A stretch of DNA of 64,000 bases from Ogataea parapolymorpha DL-1. Taxonomy: Eukaryota; Ascomycota; Pichiomycetes; Pichiales; Pichiaceae. The stretch spans positions 1,116,001-1,180,000 of the forward strand of contig NC_027860.1 in NCBI RefSeq assembly GCF_000187245.1, written 5' to 3'. The notes under the pieces are model-generated. The model ran no database searches. It was given only the letters and a program-made list of their open reading frames with translations, and had not been told where the DNA came from. Both the position numbers and the translations under genes were made by a program. The stretch's first letter is position 1. Each line of letters opens with the position of its first letter. Below, one piece after another: positions 46,465 through 56,503 of this stretch.

Positions 46465-49400
46465 TTATGAGCTGACATCCGACACTTCATCTTCCAAATC
46501 AATACTAACGGCATCGTCTAAATCAAGATTTTGAACTTCCCAATTGCCAAGACTTTCAGAAGAGTCTCCAATTGGTTTTCCAGTGAGTGTTCTGATAATG
46601 CGTAATCTTGTTTCCTCTGGCTCTTTGTCCAAATCTGTATGTTCACGAGGAAACTCTTTAACTTCAGGTGTGTGTCCGATCGACATACCAACCCTGATTA
46701 GAGTTTCTGTCGAATTTTCAGAGTTAGATACCAAATCAGAGTCAAAAACAATTCTGCCTTTCTGAAACAACAATAATACCGTAGACCCTCCAAATTTGAA
46801 GTATCCAACCTCTTCTCCCCTCCTCAACACATCTCCTATTTTTCGTGTCAATACGATGGAACCAACCATCATGGCTCCTACACAGCTCATTATGACCTTC
46901 CCAAATTCAGGAGAGTCTATTTCGATGTTGACTCTTGAATTTTCTCCGTAAACGTCCAATTTTGATCGAATAGCCATCGGATTCACAGTGTAATATTCGC
47001 CGTCGACTTTTTCAATTTTTGTAATAGTGCCATCGACAGAGCTATGAAAACGATGATAGTCTTGCGGAGCTAATCTAAATATGACAATTGATCCGTCTTC
47101 ATATAGGGTGTGATCAAATTTTGGACCAAGCAACTTCTGCAGCGTGAAATCTCTTCCTTTAATCCAAATTTCCTTTGATTTTTCAACGGTTGGAAAAACA
47201 CAGCAACGACAGTCTGCACCGCTGACGGCATACCGAGAGTCGTCTCCTTGTAGAGGCCTCAAATTTGGTTTGATTTTTCGATAAAAAAACTCATTGAATG
47301 TCTGATACTTCGTATAATCTTCAATCAGATACTCGGACATATCTATACTGTGAAACTTAATGAATGATTCAATTTTGCTTCTTGAGGCGGGACTATCAAA
47401 TTTGGCCCCTTGCTTAATGCTTAGATTCCTGAGAATTCTCTTGATTCGATCACTATTCTTTTTGCCTTTGAACGACCTGTATAGAAGTCTTATTCCCAAC
47501 CGCACATAAACGTTCATTTTCTCCTCTATTATCAAACCGGTATTTCTATCTTGCACCAAAATGTTGGCGTTGTTTTTCCCTAATTCTATTTTCCCATATG
47601 CAATTTTGATAAGGGCTTTAGTATACCATCTCCTGGTTGCCGACGAAGGCGTGGTGAAAGAAGGCTTCAGCATTCGCGTAACTGAAGACCAATCTTTCGA
47701 ACAGCAGATAGCCAGATGCTTGATGATATCAGAATCATCATGAACTCTTGCTTTATTAAGACAAGACGGGCATCTCGCAATTTGGATGATGTGCTTGCTT
47801 GAGTTGGATCCATGGTGCTCCATTCTCTCAAAAATTGCTTCAAAGTCCTCGATTATTTCGTCGAAACTGAGCTTGTCACCATGCCAGGCTTTTTTCCCGT
47901 GTCTTTCAAAAAACTCTATCACGTCCTCTTCCTCGATGTTGGATCCTATGGATTCAAGAAAGGATCCAAGCTCGATTATGTCCATCTCTGCAGAACCGTC
48001 AGTCTGATATTCTTTGAGAAGAAGTCTGAACAAATGTTGTCTCAAATTGGCATAAGATTCAAACTTTACTCTTATTTTCAACTTTGGGTCAACATTTTGG
48101 ATTTTGCCGTATTTTTCCATCCAATGAGTATACAGGTTCATTTTGACTTCCAAAGTTTTCAAGCTTTCATCGTAAATGTTACTCAAGTTTCTTTTTGGGT
48201 TTCGACCAAATAACCTTTTCTTATACTTTAGGTCTTCTTCCTCCTCCTTTTTTATCAATTTTATGTCAGAAGTCGACACTGGTTCGGTCATAAGAAGTTT
48301 CACGGGAATAGATCTTTCGCATACTGGATCATTGAGAGTCCAATAGTCTTTGTCCAAAATGTTAAAATTTATATTGAAGGTCTTCTCATGCTCTAATATG
48401 TCAAATGCCAATCTTTCATTGAAAATGGGACTCAGTGTATGCTTTCTCCAAGAAGTCCGATAAACCTTGGTACCAAAAGAAATGACAACAAATGGGTCCA
48501 TGTCATAGCCGGTTCTGGTTGAGTTATTCAAGGGCGGTAATCCTGATGCAGAAATAATCTCAACAAAAAGCATCCCAACGAAATTCTTGCCGGCAGTAAA
48601 TTCATAATTTGGCTTTAGTCGCTCTCCCCGTAGCTTCCCGAACCTACGTCTCCTTTCCGAGGCCAAGGAGGATGATGTGGGTGGGGTTAGCGGCAAATCA
48701 GAAAATGAAGCAGGAGATGTGTAATTGCTCAAATCTTCTGTTGAGGAGCAAATCGAGCCAGTTGATTCCGAGGCACGTTGATTTTGTCTGAAAAACTTCA
48801 ATTCCTGCTGTTCTTCATCACTAGACTCGTCCTCTACATCAATACCAGCAAACCCATCGAGTGAAGGAAGAATCAAATCAGAGGAATAGTCGGTATAGAA
48901 ATTTTGCTCACTTATTTTCACCAATTTGAGAGGATCCTTTCCAAAGCTCTTGAGGCTGTTGTAAAAGTCCTGTAGTTCTTTAATATACGCAACGAGTTCC
49001 TCATTGGTCTGCGGCATTGAAGGTTGTGAAGGGGGAGTGGTCGGTACCAACTCGTCGTCAGACTCATCGTACTCTTCTTCGGAATCAACTTCGTTCGAGT
49101 TACTCTCCGACTCGATCACGACCTTTGGGCAAGTCTGTGGTCTTTTGCTAAATCTTTTGCGCTGAATGGACAAGGTGAATTTGCATCTCACAGATCCCGT
49201 AACAAAAGTCTGCTCTCGTTCAGAAGAGTAAAGCTTATACCATTTGGGTCCGATCTCCGATTTGTTTCTCAATTGTTCCAGTAAATCAATAACAGATAGT
49301 CGAAGCTCTCCAAAGTAGCTTCTCTTAGATCCCTTGCTGTCCACTATCTCGAAAGCTAGAATCAGGAATGACGTCGCTGGTAATTTTTCCAGATCCTTTT

Positions 49401-49641
49401 CAGTTACATTTGACGGAGGAGTCCTGAGCTTTATCAAATGTGTGGAATTCCAATGTGGGTTGGATACATCCTTGATTCGAGCTGTCTTGAAAGAGGCAAA
49501 TGGCGGCAGCTTAACATGACACCTCGGATTACAGCGAAAGACAGTTGGCGCGAGCTGTGACTGTGGTAACAGATCTTTCGCTTCATATATTGTAATATTA
49601 AGGATCAATTTCTGATGCTTCTTCTTCCTAAGGGAAACCAT
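46465..49641 (-). CDS. PSD2: phosphatidylserine decarboxylase 2, C2-domain form
   Basis: A 1058-residue Golgi/endosomal enzyme converting phosphatidylserine to phosphatidylethanolamine. Two C2 domains are visible, about 8-155 and 355-470 (MLFVEIISASGLPPLNN, FVVISFGTKVYRTSWRK), then an EF-hand-like stretch around 555-620. The decarboxylase domain covers about 730-980: FNEFFYRKIKPNLRPL, YHRFHSSVDGTI with the conserved His, and the self-cleavage motif GGST with Ser953, the future pyruvoyl group. This order is that of Psd2 (S. cerevisiae 1138), not of mitochondrial Psd1. Divergent from CAB1 across a 303-bp promoter that contains a 14-bp palindrome. Confidence 0.95.
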   Translation of the reverse strand: MVSLRKKKHQKLILNITIYEAKDLLPQSQLAPTVFRCNPRCHVKLPPFASFKTARIKDVSNPHWNSTHLIKLRTPPSNVTEKDLEKLPATSFLILAFEIVDSKGSKRSYFGELRLSVIDLLEQLRNKSEIGPKWYKLYSSEREQTFVTGSVRCKFTLSIQRKRFSKRPQTCPKVVIESESNSNEVDSEEEYDESDDELVPTTPPSQPSMPQTNEELVAYIKELQDFYNSLKSFGKDPLKLVKISEQNFYTDYSSDLILPSLDGFAGIDVEDESSDEEQQELKFFRQNQRASESTGSICSSTEDLSNYTSPASFSDLPLTPPTSSSLASERRRRFGKLRGERLKPNYEFTAGKNFVGMLFVEIISASGLPPLNNSTRTGYDMDPFVVISFGTKVYRTSWRKHTLSPIFNERLAFDILEHEKTFNINFNILDKDYWTLNDPVCERSIPVKLLMTEPVSTSDIKLIKKEEEEDLKYKKRLFGRNPKRNLSNIYDESLKTLEVKMNLYTHWMEKYGKIQNVDPKLKIRVKFESYANLRQHLFRLLLKEYQTDGSAEMDIIELGSFLESIGSNIEEEDVIEFFERHGKKAWHGDKLSFDEIIEDFEAIFERMEHHGSNSSKHIIQIARCPSCLNKARVHDDSDIIKHLAICCSKDWSSVTRMLKPSFTTPSSATRRWYTKALIKIAYGKIELGKNNANILVQDRNTGLIIEEKMNVYVRLGIRLLYRSFKGKKNSDRIKRILRNLSIKQGAKFDSPASRSKIESFIKFHSIDMSEYLIEDYTKYQTFNEFFYRKIKPNLRPLQGDDSRYAVSGADCRCCVFPTVEKSKEIWIKGRDFTLQKLLGPKFDHTLYEDGSIVIFRLAPQDYHRFHSSVDGTITKIEKVDGEYYTVNPMAIRSKLDVYGENSRVNIEIDSPEFGKVIMSCVGAMMVGSIVLTRKIGDVLRRGEEVGYFKFGGSTVLLLFQKGRIVFDSDLVSNSENSTETLIRVGMSIGHTPEVKEFPREHTDLDKEPEETRLRIIRTLTGKPIGDSSESLGNWEVQNLDLDDAVSIDLEDEVSDVSS

Positions 49642-49944
49642 AGTTGCCCATTACAACGGTTATTAGGGGGAGATATGTCTTGGTAAACTTGCAAAATAAC
49701 TTGGCAGAATATTGCGTCTATAGACGCGACTAACGGGGGATTAAATTTTTTCCCTAAGGTCAAAAGGATAGCCAATTGTTGGGTCACGGAGGTCAGCAAC
49801 GAGTAGGTATATTAATGCCAAATCATCGGATTTAATCTATCAACTTTGGAATTGACAGATTGACACAGTTGTGCTAAATAATATAAATTTGTCATCACTT
49901 CCGCATCATCAATATTCTCCTCTCGTCTTTCTGCTATCGCCTGT
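49642..49944. other. divergent promoter between PSD2 and CAB1
   Basis: No gene seen. It contains the palindrome GCGTCTATAGACGC at 49714-49727, an ATTAGGGGGAG tract just upstream of PSD2, and AT-rich sequence towards CAB1 (AATATAAATTTG near 49879). Confidence 0.5.
49714..49727. promoter_or_regulatory. 14-bp perfect palindrome in the PSD2-CAB1 promoter
   Basis: GCGTCTATAGACGC is a perfect inverted repeat 73 bp upstream of the PSD2 ATG. It could be a homodimer binding site. No known yeast consensus matches the whole element. Confidence 0.35.
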
Positions 49945-51171
49945 ATGTTACAAGTCAGTGGTATACAAAAGCAAAGATCTGGCTCGCCAACGGGGAGCGT
50001 TTACGTGCATAACCATTGTAAAAACCCGAAACCACTCAATGCTTTAGGATCCTACATAGTGCACGATGAGACGGAGTACAGAGGTGGGCTTTTACCAGAA
50101 ACTCGAGACATCGCGTTGCCTAATCACACCGAGACAGTGAATGAAATTTCAATCGATATTGGGGGATCATTGTCAAAACTGGTTTACTTTTCTAAAGATG
50201 AGAAAGAGGAAGGCGGAAGACTTAATTTCTACAAAATTGAAACTTCGAGAATCGACGAGTTCATTGAGTACCTTAAAACCATATTGAAAAAATATTACCA
50301 TCATGATGGCAAGAATCTTATCAATCCAAACTTGACGTTGATTGCAACTGGAGGCGGATCCTATAAGTTTTATGACAAACTGAAAAAGTCTCTCAATTGC
50401 AAAGTGCAAAAAGAGGACGAAATGCAGTGTTTGATCATTGGACTCGATTTCTTTATCAGTCAAATTCAAAACGAGATATTTTATTTCGACGAAAAGAATC
50501 ACAAATATGTGGAGGTGAACTCTGGAGAGCTAGAACTTGACAGCATATATCCATACTTGCTGGTCAACATTGGTTCGGGTGTTTCGATTATCAAAGTCAC
50601 CGGCCCCGGTCCAGACAACTTTATCCGTGTGGGTGGCTCTTCCCTGGGTGGAGGAACATTGTGGGGCTTGTTATCAGTGCTGACGACGTGTAAAGACTTT
50701 GATGAGATGCTGGAAATGGCATCACACGGAAATAATGAGAACGTCGACCTTCTGGTCGGTGACATATATGGAAAAGGGTACAACAAGATTGGCCTCAAAT
50801 CAAACCACATTGCATCTTCCATGGGAAAGGTATTCAAAAAAGTGTTTGAAAAAGATGAAGAGTCTGAGAAAACGAGTTCTGATGTTCGTCTCGATAGGTT
50901 GGAGAAACTCAACCAGGAAGACATAGCCCGCTCGCTCTTATACGCTGTTTCCAATAATATTGGCCAAATTGCTTATCTGCAAGCCCAGAGACACGGTCTG
51001 AAGAAAATATATTTCGCAGGCTCATACATTAGAAATCACTATCAGACAATCAGAACATTGAGCTATGCCATAAATTTCTGGTCTGAAGGCTCGAAAAAGG
51101 CTTACTTTCTGAGGCACGAAGGATACCTTGGAAGTATGGGAGCTTTTCTCAAAAAAGAACTCGATATATAA
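49945..51171 (+). CDS. CAB1: pantothenate kinase
   Basis: A 408-residue type II (eukaryotic) pantothenate kinase, first step of coenzyme A synthesis. Seen: the ATP-binding ISIDIGGSLSKLVYF near 73-87, LIATGGGSYKFYDKL, LLVNIGSGVSIIKV, RVGGSSLGGGTLWGL and the C-terminal IYFAGSYIRNH, FLRHEGYLGSMGAFL, all hallmarks of the family and of S. cerevisiae Cab1 (367 residues). A polar N-terminal extension of about 65 residues precedes the kinase fold. Presumably cytosolic. It converges with the Kre28-like gene, 31 bp between stops. Confidence 0.94.
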   Translation: MLQVSGIQKQRSGSPTGSVYVHNHCKNPKPLNALGSYIVHDETEYRGGLLPETRDIALPNHTETVNEISIDIGGSLSKLVYFSKDEKEEGGRLNFYKIETSRIDEFIEYLKTILKKYYHHDGKNLINPNLTLIATGGGSYKFYDKLKKSLNCKVQKEDEMQCLIIGLDFFISQIQNEIFYFDEKNHKYVEVNSGELELDSIYPYLLVNIGSGVSIIKVTGPGPDNFIRVGGSSLGGGTLWGLLSVLTTCKDFDEMLEMASHGNNENVDLLVGDIYGKGYNKIGLKSNHIASSMGKVFKKVFEKDEESEKTSSDVRLDRLEKLNQEDIARSLLYAVSNNIGQIAYLQAQRHGLKKIYFAGSYIRNHYQTIRTLSYAINFWSEGSKKAYFLRHEGYLGSMGAFLKKELDI

Positions 51172-51202
51172 CGAAAGCGCGTAATGGTCACATAATTTTT
51201 GC

Positions 51203-52015
51203 TTAATCATTGGCTAAGGATTTCCATATTTCGATAAGCTGTACCATGTGCTTGTAATCTCTATCTAGATTGGGATCCACTTCAACCTGTTGGCGTTTTT
51301 CGACGGATTGTGATAGGATTGCCTTATTTCTCTTAGCAGAAGCTTGGGTATTCTGCAAATCATTCTCCAATTGCCTCAAATGCTCGCTTCTGTTTTCTTT
51401 AAAATGTTTTAGTTGCTCCAACTCCTCCTCTAATTGTGCACTTTCCTCTAATGTCTGGCTTTCAAGCTGCTCCAGCTGCTCGTATGAGTGGAACTGGCGA
51501 GAACCAATGTTGACTGTGCTATGTTTTTCTAGATCATCGACTTCTTGTTGCAAATTATCGTTAGTGTTATTAAGCTCATTGATACTTTTATTGAGCCGAT
51601 TGACTTCTGCAAGAGATTTAAGAACTTTCCTGCTCCCCACATGGATCTCTGTTCGGAGTCTCGCTATGTTTGCCTCCATCTCTTCGTATCGTTGTTTAGA
51701 TTCGGCGATCATCTGGTTGGTGGTGTCCATTTCTTCTGCAGTCAGCTTGTGTCCCTCGTTCAAGAACCCTAAGAATATCTGTTTGGACTCGGTCTCAAGA
51801 AATTGGTATGTGAGCTTATTGAGGTAGTTCTCGTTATTCTTGGTCAAGTTGGCCAATGCTTCAGGGTTCTCCTTTAGCATATCCGGGTCAAGCTTTAGAC
51901 CCCTAACGGAGGTCGACTCGTCAACATATTGTTTGAAAGTGTCATCTGAGCGCAAAATGGGGATCTTGTCTGCCAAGTCTTGAATTGAAGACGCGTTGGT
52001 CATTGACGAAGTCAT
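51203..52015 (-). CDS. coiled-coil protein, probable kinetochore subunit Kre28/Sos7-like
   Basis: A 270-residue coiled-coil protein. After a short N-terminus (SIQDLADKIPILRSDDTF) the segment NYLNKLTYQFLETESKQIFLGFL (about 70-92) recalls the signature helix of Kre28/Sos7, partner of Spc105/Spc7 in the outer kinetochore. From 95 to 250 there are long heptad stretches (EMEANIARLRTEI, LEEELEQLKHFKEN). The ending VQLIEIWKSL is helical. An upstream ATG at 52129 would add a hydrophobic, cysteine-rich extension that looks untranslated, so I start at 52015 (52003 is also possible). Coiled coils give weak homology signals; the assignment is tentative. Confidence 0.5.
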   Translation of the reverse strand: MTSSMTNASSIQDLADKIPILRSDDTFKQYVDESTSVRGLKLDPDMLKENPEALANLTKNNENYLNKLTYQFLETESKQIFLGFLNEGHKLTAEEMDTTNQMIAESKQRYEEMEANIARLRTEIHVGSRKVLKSLAEVNRLNKSINELNNTNDNLQQEVDDLEKHSTVNIGSRQFHSYEQLEQLESQTLEESAQLEEELEQLKHFKENRSEHLRQLENDLQNTQASAKRNKAILSQSVEKRQQVEVDPNLDRDYKHMVQLIEIWKSLAND

Positions 52016-52466
52016 AATTATAATCAAAAATTCGTAAACAAAGAAAACGCACAGCCGTGACTTTTGATAACAAGACGAAGAGAATATCACAAAAATAGCC
52101 TCACCAAAAAGGCATAGTGCGGGCCGCATTTTTAAGCTTTATCTCTCAATACTAATAGAAATTACATCTACCGAAGAGTCTCAAATGGGGCGCACAAAAT
52201 AAGGCAACTGGTGTCTAACATAAAGCAATGTAATTATTTCAGGGCCGGAACTTTTCAGGTTACACTACCGAGGTAAATAAGTGTTTTTAAGTTTTTTCCG
52301 AATCGTTTCACTCAGGATAGGGACTTCGAGTAATTTTAGTCAACTTTTCATATCGAAAGAACTGGGACTATCTGTTTTTGCTGTATTATTGGGAAAAATA
52401 TCCATTGTTGTAAATTGCGACTGATACCTGATTAGCGCATAAGGGTGCCTACAGCTCGTATTTTTC
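52016..52466. other. divergent promoter region, Kre28-like gene and spliced zinc-cluster gene
   Basis: No gene or RNA signature seen. Bases 52130-52466 are AT-rich with no long repeat. An in-frame but doubtful N-terminal extension of the Kre28-like gene occupies 52016-52129. Confidence 0.45.
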
Positions 52467-54148
52467 ATGTCGTTTCTGCGAAGACCCCATAAAAAAACCA
52501 AAACCGGATGTCTTTCTTGCAAAAGAAGAAGGTTGAAAGTGAGTATATATCAAGCTGATTTAACTAATTCTCTTAGTGTGACGAAGATAAGCCTGAATGT
52601 TTGCGCTGCCGAAAAAGAGGGCTTGTTTGCGTTTATGGGCCCCAGCCGGGCTTTGAATCGCAATCTTTGTGTGAGACGGACAATTTCAAAAATCCTTTCG
52701 GCGAAAATGACCCAATTTCAAAAGCAGGAGACGTGGGTAACGTGCATTCATCCGAGCACAGAGGCAACCGCATGACCTTTTCCGTTCTCGATGAAGGGAG
52801 CTCTTCCATATCTTCAGAAAACACTAATATCACGCAGCCAAAAAGCATCAACCCTAGTCCTGTATCCTCTGTTTCGTCAGGCACAATGTCGGAACCACAC
52901 GCGAAGTTTGGGTTTTCATATCCCATCAAATACTGGAACGGGTGTGATGATATTGAATCCAAAACAAGATACAACTTCGTGTCGCCCGAATTCTTGTCCC
53001 CTAAAACCGCTTTTTCACATCTCGCTGATTTGGATATTCCCCAAGAAATCTCCAACTACACATTCTATAGTGAATTCTTGCTCAAGCTTCAATTCCACAC
53101 GATGAACACATTGCCTTTCAGGATTTGTGAGGATTCAATCAATAGAGACATGCTGAGCTCGGCATTTAAGTCCTCGCCGCTCTACGATTTCTGCTGGCAT
53201 TCGTTCATGGCCGCCAGTTGCCTTGATCTTTACTTCCAACAAGTGATGTATGGTCATGATGATGTTTTGAATCTCAATAAGATCACGTACTTGAAACTTG
53301 GAGATTACCATTTTACCAAGTCCATGTATTCCATGAGTGAGGAAGTAAAAGTGCAAGAGGACATTAAGAAAAGCGTTGCGCTCATGATCACTGCAATGCT
53401 GCATATATTTTATGCCACTGGCAGTCCAAATCAGGAGATCTGTTCGCGAGGCTATTTTGGCCTAGGACGAAATTTGGGGCTGCTTTTCACAGACTATGTG
53501 CTACTCTATAGAAATGACCCTTTATTCAACGACGCATGTGCACGCTTCTGCATCAACTCATGGTCACAAGATGCAAGCTACTATTTTCCGGAGTTCCTTT
53601 ACGACCTTGTTAACGTGGAATACCCAACGACTAATGAACCAAACAAAAAAGAAGTACAGGCTTTGGATCAAGAGGTGCAAGCTCTTATTGTTGCAATGAT
53701 TGATAGGCTGAAGAAAGAATATAGAGCTCATGCAAACCTTACTTTGCCTCCAGAACCAAAAAACACACCACGACATATTCCGATTGAATCCGTCGCTACT
53801 GGCGCGCCATCAACTTCACCTCCTTTTGCTGAAAAAAAGGTTGCAAGAAGTTTCAGACCTTCATATGAGCTGGAGTATGACATGTATGGTACTCTGTCGC
53901 GTTACATAGTGGAGGTTCCTGAACGCTATATCGATCTTCTTGACGACGCAGATCCTCGCGCTTTGATAATCACCGCCTATAATATCATTGCCTTGGCTAC
54001 CAAAAGATACAAATATTGGCCTGTTTCAGTTTTCAAGAAGGAAATTGCTGTTATTGAAGGAAAGCTAGGCAAACTGCAAAATAGCACTTTGTGGAAGAGT
54101 TGGCTCTTTGTTGCAAAGCAGACGCTTGACGGTTTAGAATCGTTGTAA
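52467..54148 (+). CDS. Zn2Cys6 transcription factor with an ultrashort intron (Upc2-type cluster)
   Basis: Exons 52467-52538 and 52577-54148 encode 547 residues. The zinc cluster is split by the intron after Lys24: C15, C18 from exon 1 and C25, C32, C35, C42 from exon 2, giving an exact C-x2-C-x6-C-x6-C-x2-C-x6-C. The preceding RRPHKKTKTGC is typical of the Upc2/Ecm22-like and related sterol-type regulators. The rest (about 120-540) is a helical fungal-specific domain ending in FVAKQTLDGLESL. Length is below Upc2 (913), so I do not assign sterol control. The cluster is only complete after removal of the 38-nt intron, which proves the gene structure better than any start-codon argument. BRF1 follows 110 bp downstream in the same direction. 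Confidence 0.88.
52539..52576 (+). other. 38-nt spliceosomal intron in a zinc-cluster gene
   Basis: GTGAGT at the 5' end, AACTAAT branch-type word at 52562-52568 and CTTAG at the 3' end. Removal restores the zinc-cluster cysteine spacing exactly. It contains no in-frame stop, but reading through it shifts the frame (38 is not a multiple of 3). Confidence 0.9.
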
Positions 54149-54258
54149 GCTGTGTGGCTAATTGATTTATAAATGAGATATATTTGTGGCGGTGCGATTT
54201 AACGATTTTGATTTTTTTATGTTTAGGCTTCTCGATAAATTGTTTTCATTCACATATT

Positions 54259-55863
54259 ATGGTGCCTAGGTGTAAAAACTGTGGAAGCACTGAATTTGAA
54301 CGCGATCACAAGACTGCTTCGTCTGACCTAGCGTGTGCCAGATGTGGTACTGTTATTGAGGAAAACCCGATCGTGCTTGAGGTCACGTTCGGGGAGGCTC
54401 CGTCAGGAGCTGCCATGCTTCAAGGATCCATAGTTGGTGCAGACCAGACTAGAGCGAATTTCGGTAATAATCGCGGATCTCTTGATTCGCGTGAGCAAAC
54501 TCTACAAAATGGTAAGAAACGGATAAGAAACGTTGCTGCGGCTCTCAAAATCAAAGACTATATAGCCGATGCGGCTTGCCAGTGGTTCCAGCTGGCTCTC
54601 ACCAACAACTTTGTACAAGGACGACGTTCGCAAAATGTTGTTGCAGCATGTTTGTATATTGCGTGCAGAAAGGAAAAGACGCATCACATGTTGATAGATT
54701 TTTCTTCTCGTTTACAGATATCGGTGTACGCTGTTGGAGCTACTTTTTTGAAGATGGTGAAAGCTCTCCATATCACATCTTTGCCTCTGGTTGACCCATC
54801 GCTTTTCATCCAGAACTTCGCAGAGAAATTAGATTTTGGTCGCATGCTGCCAAAGGTGATCAACGATGCCATCAAGCTTGCACATCGAATGAGTGAAGAT
54901 TGGATTCATGAGGGGAGAAGACCTGCAGGTATCGCTGGGGCATGTATTCTTTTGGCTGCACGAATGAACAACTTCAGGAGAACGCATTCCGAAATTGTTG
55001 CCGTAACACATATCGGTGAATCTACGATCCAAAAAAGACTTAATGAATTCAAGAATACAAACGCATCGGGATTGACTGTCGAAGAGTTCCGTGAGCGTGG
55101 CCAAGTCAAATCCACTCTTCCTCCCTCATTTCAGAAAAATCGGAAAAGTGAGAAGAAACTAAAAAGCCAATTGCAAAAAACGGACCCTGAAGATGTTACC
55201 AACGACCCTGTACTTGCTGCAATTCTGGAAGACTCTAAACTTTCTGAGAAGGAAATCCAGGAGCATGTGAAAAGAGTACTCCAGCGACAGAAAAGAGATA
55301 AACTGCGCAAGTTGAATGCTACTTTAGGCGAAGAGAACGAAGAGGAGGAGGAAGCCACATCAGTCCAAGATCTGGAATTTGAACGAATGATTGAGCGAAA
55401 CCGGCCTCGAAATCTTTTGAAGGCGCTGCCCAAGACGGAGTCCTTGCTTTCTAAAATTCCTGATGACCCAGAGAATCTCGACGATGCTGACGATGATGAG
55501 ATTAACAATATTCTGTTGACCGAGGAGGAAAGTAAACTGAAGGAGCGCCTTTGGGTGGGTTCAAATCAGGAGTTCTTGTTGGCTCAAGAAACAAAGCGTC
55601 TCAAAGAAGATGCAGACAGAATAGCAGGCCACAACCAGCATCCGAAGAGAAGAAAACGTACCACGAAAACAGAAGATAAGGGCAACGATCTCAAGAGCGA
55701 ATACGGGGAGTATTTATCGGGTGCGTCTTCACACCTGGGTCTGACGGCCGCCTTGAACCAGGAACTTTCAGCTGCTGATAGCGCGAAGAGTATGCTGAAG
55801 AACAAATCCCTGAGCAAGAAAATCAACTACGAAGCAGTCAATGAGCTATTTGATGATAACTAG
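54259..55863 (+). CDS. BRF1: TFIIIB subunit Brf1
   Basis: A 534-residue TFIIB-related factor that recruits RNA polymerase III. It has a zinc ribbon with C5, C8, C26 and C29, then two cyclin-like repeats (about 85-165 and 185-270: GRRSQNVVAACLYIACRKEKTHHMLIDFS, and GRRPAGIAGACILLAARMNNFRRTHSEIVAVTHI). A charged C-terminal half follows with acidic homology blocks (EEESKLKERLWVGSNQEFL, KKINYEAVNELFDDN) that in Brf1 bind TBP and Bdp1. S. cerevisiae Brf1 has 596 residues. The frame extends upstream to 54184 without an ATG; ATG 54259 is four codons before the first zinc ligand. Confidence 0.95.
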   Translation: MVPRCKNCGSTEFERDHKTASSDLACARCGTVIEENPIVLEVTFGEAPSGAAMLQGSIVGADQTRANFGNNRGSLDSREQTLQNGKKRIRNVAAALKIKDYIADAACQWFQLALTNNFVQGRRSQNVVAACLYIACRKEKTHHMLIDFSSRLQISVYAVGATFLKMVKALHITSLPLVDPSLFIQNFAEKLDFGRMLPKVINDAIKLAHRMSEDWIHEGRRPAGIAGACILLAARMNNFRRTHSEIVAVTHIGESTIQKRLNEFKNTNASGLTVEEFRERGQVKSTLPPSFQKNRKSEKKLKSQLQKTDPEDVTNDPVLAAILEDSKLSEKEIQEHVKRVLQRQKRDKLRKLNATLGEENEEEEEATSVQDLEFERMIERNRPRNLLKALPKTESLLSKIPDDPENLDDADDDEINNILLTEEESKLKERLWVGSNQEFLLAQETKRLKEDADRIAGHNQHPKRRKRTTKTEDKGNDLKSEYGEYLSGASSHLGLTAALNQELSAADSAKSMLKNKSLSKKINYEAVNELFDDN

Positions 55864-55917
55864 AACTTCAAATAATTAATAGATTCGCTCAATCGCTTAA
55901 CTATCTCGTCTTATTTA

Positions 55918-56325
55918 TTATCTTCCTATTCTACCATACCCTTGGCAGGTAACACAAACTAAGTCATCATCTCGCGTACCCTGTCCTTTACACTTCGGGC
56001 ACAAAACACCACCTAACTTGGGATCACCAGGAAGAATATTACGAGCTTTTCTTTCCGATATCTTATCAATTGCGTAGCCGACTCCCATGATCGCTAATCC
56101 AACGAGTCCTACACGGCGAGGGCGGCCATAGACCATCCGAGCGTCAAAGTTCCTACGACATCCTCTGTTCAAGCCTCTTCGACAGCCCTTGCATCGGCAT
56201 TGCTTGGAAATTATCTCCTGTGCAGGTCTCTCTCTTTGAACGCTCGGAGTTGAGTGTGTAGCAGTGGAGATCTCGCCAACGGCTTCAAGATAGGATGGGG
56301 GTTGTTCTTTGGAGTCTGAACTCAT
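55918..56325 (-). CDS. small protein with PPxY motif and two CXXCXGXG zinc motifs, unrecognised
   Basis: A 135-residue protein with no family I can name. It carries PPSY at 9-12, a binding motif for WW domains such as Rsp5's. A Cys/Arg cluster follows (C43, C45, C48, C56), then a short hydrophobic stretch VGLVGLAIMGVGYAI (72-86). At the end lie two DnaJ-type knuckles, CPKCKGQG (109-116) and CVTCQGYG (124-131), which would chelate one zinc. The combination suggests a membrane-associated ubiquitin-ligase adaptor or chaperone-like protein; this is inference. It shares a 178-bp divergent promoter with GOT1, with TATATATG near 56379, and converges on BRF1 with 54 bp between stops. Confidence 0.75.
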   Translation of the reverse strand: MSSDSKEQPPSYLEAVGEISTATHSTPSVQRERPAQEIISKQCRCKGCRRGLNRGCRRNFDARMVYGRPRRVGLVGLAIMGVGYAIDKISERKARNILPGDPKLGGVLCPKCKGQGTRDDDLVCVTCQGYGRIGR

Positions 56326-56503
56326 TGTGGATTCGGTTCTGCTTTTAGTTTGCCAAGAACGAGGTATCAGAACCCGGCTTTATATATGCAACCATGCATG
56401 GGAGCTGTGCCGCGAAAGGCAGTGCGCGCATGACTTTTTTTCGCAAGAGGCTGTGTAAACATTTTTTCCCCTAGTTTAGAAAAATAATAATCATCTGAAA
56501 ATA

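Noticed and set aside
52016..52129. ATG-initiated 38-residue extension of the Kre28-like protein
   Set aside because: It is hydrophobic and Cys-rich, unlike the coiled-coil protein behind it; more likely leader.
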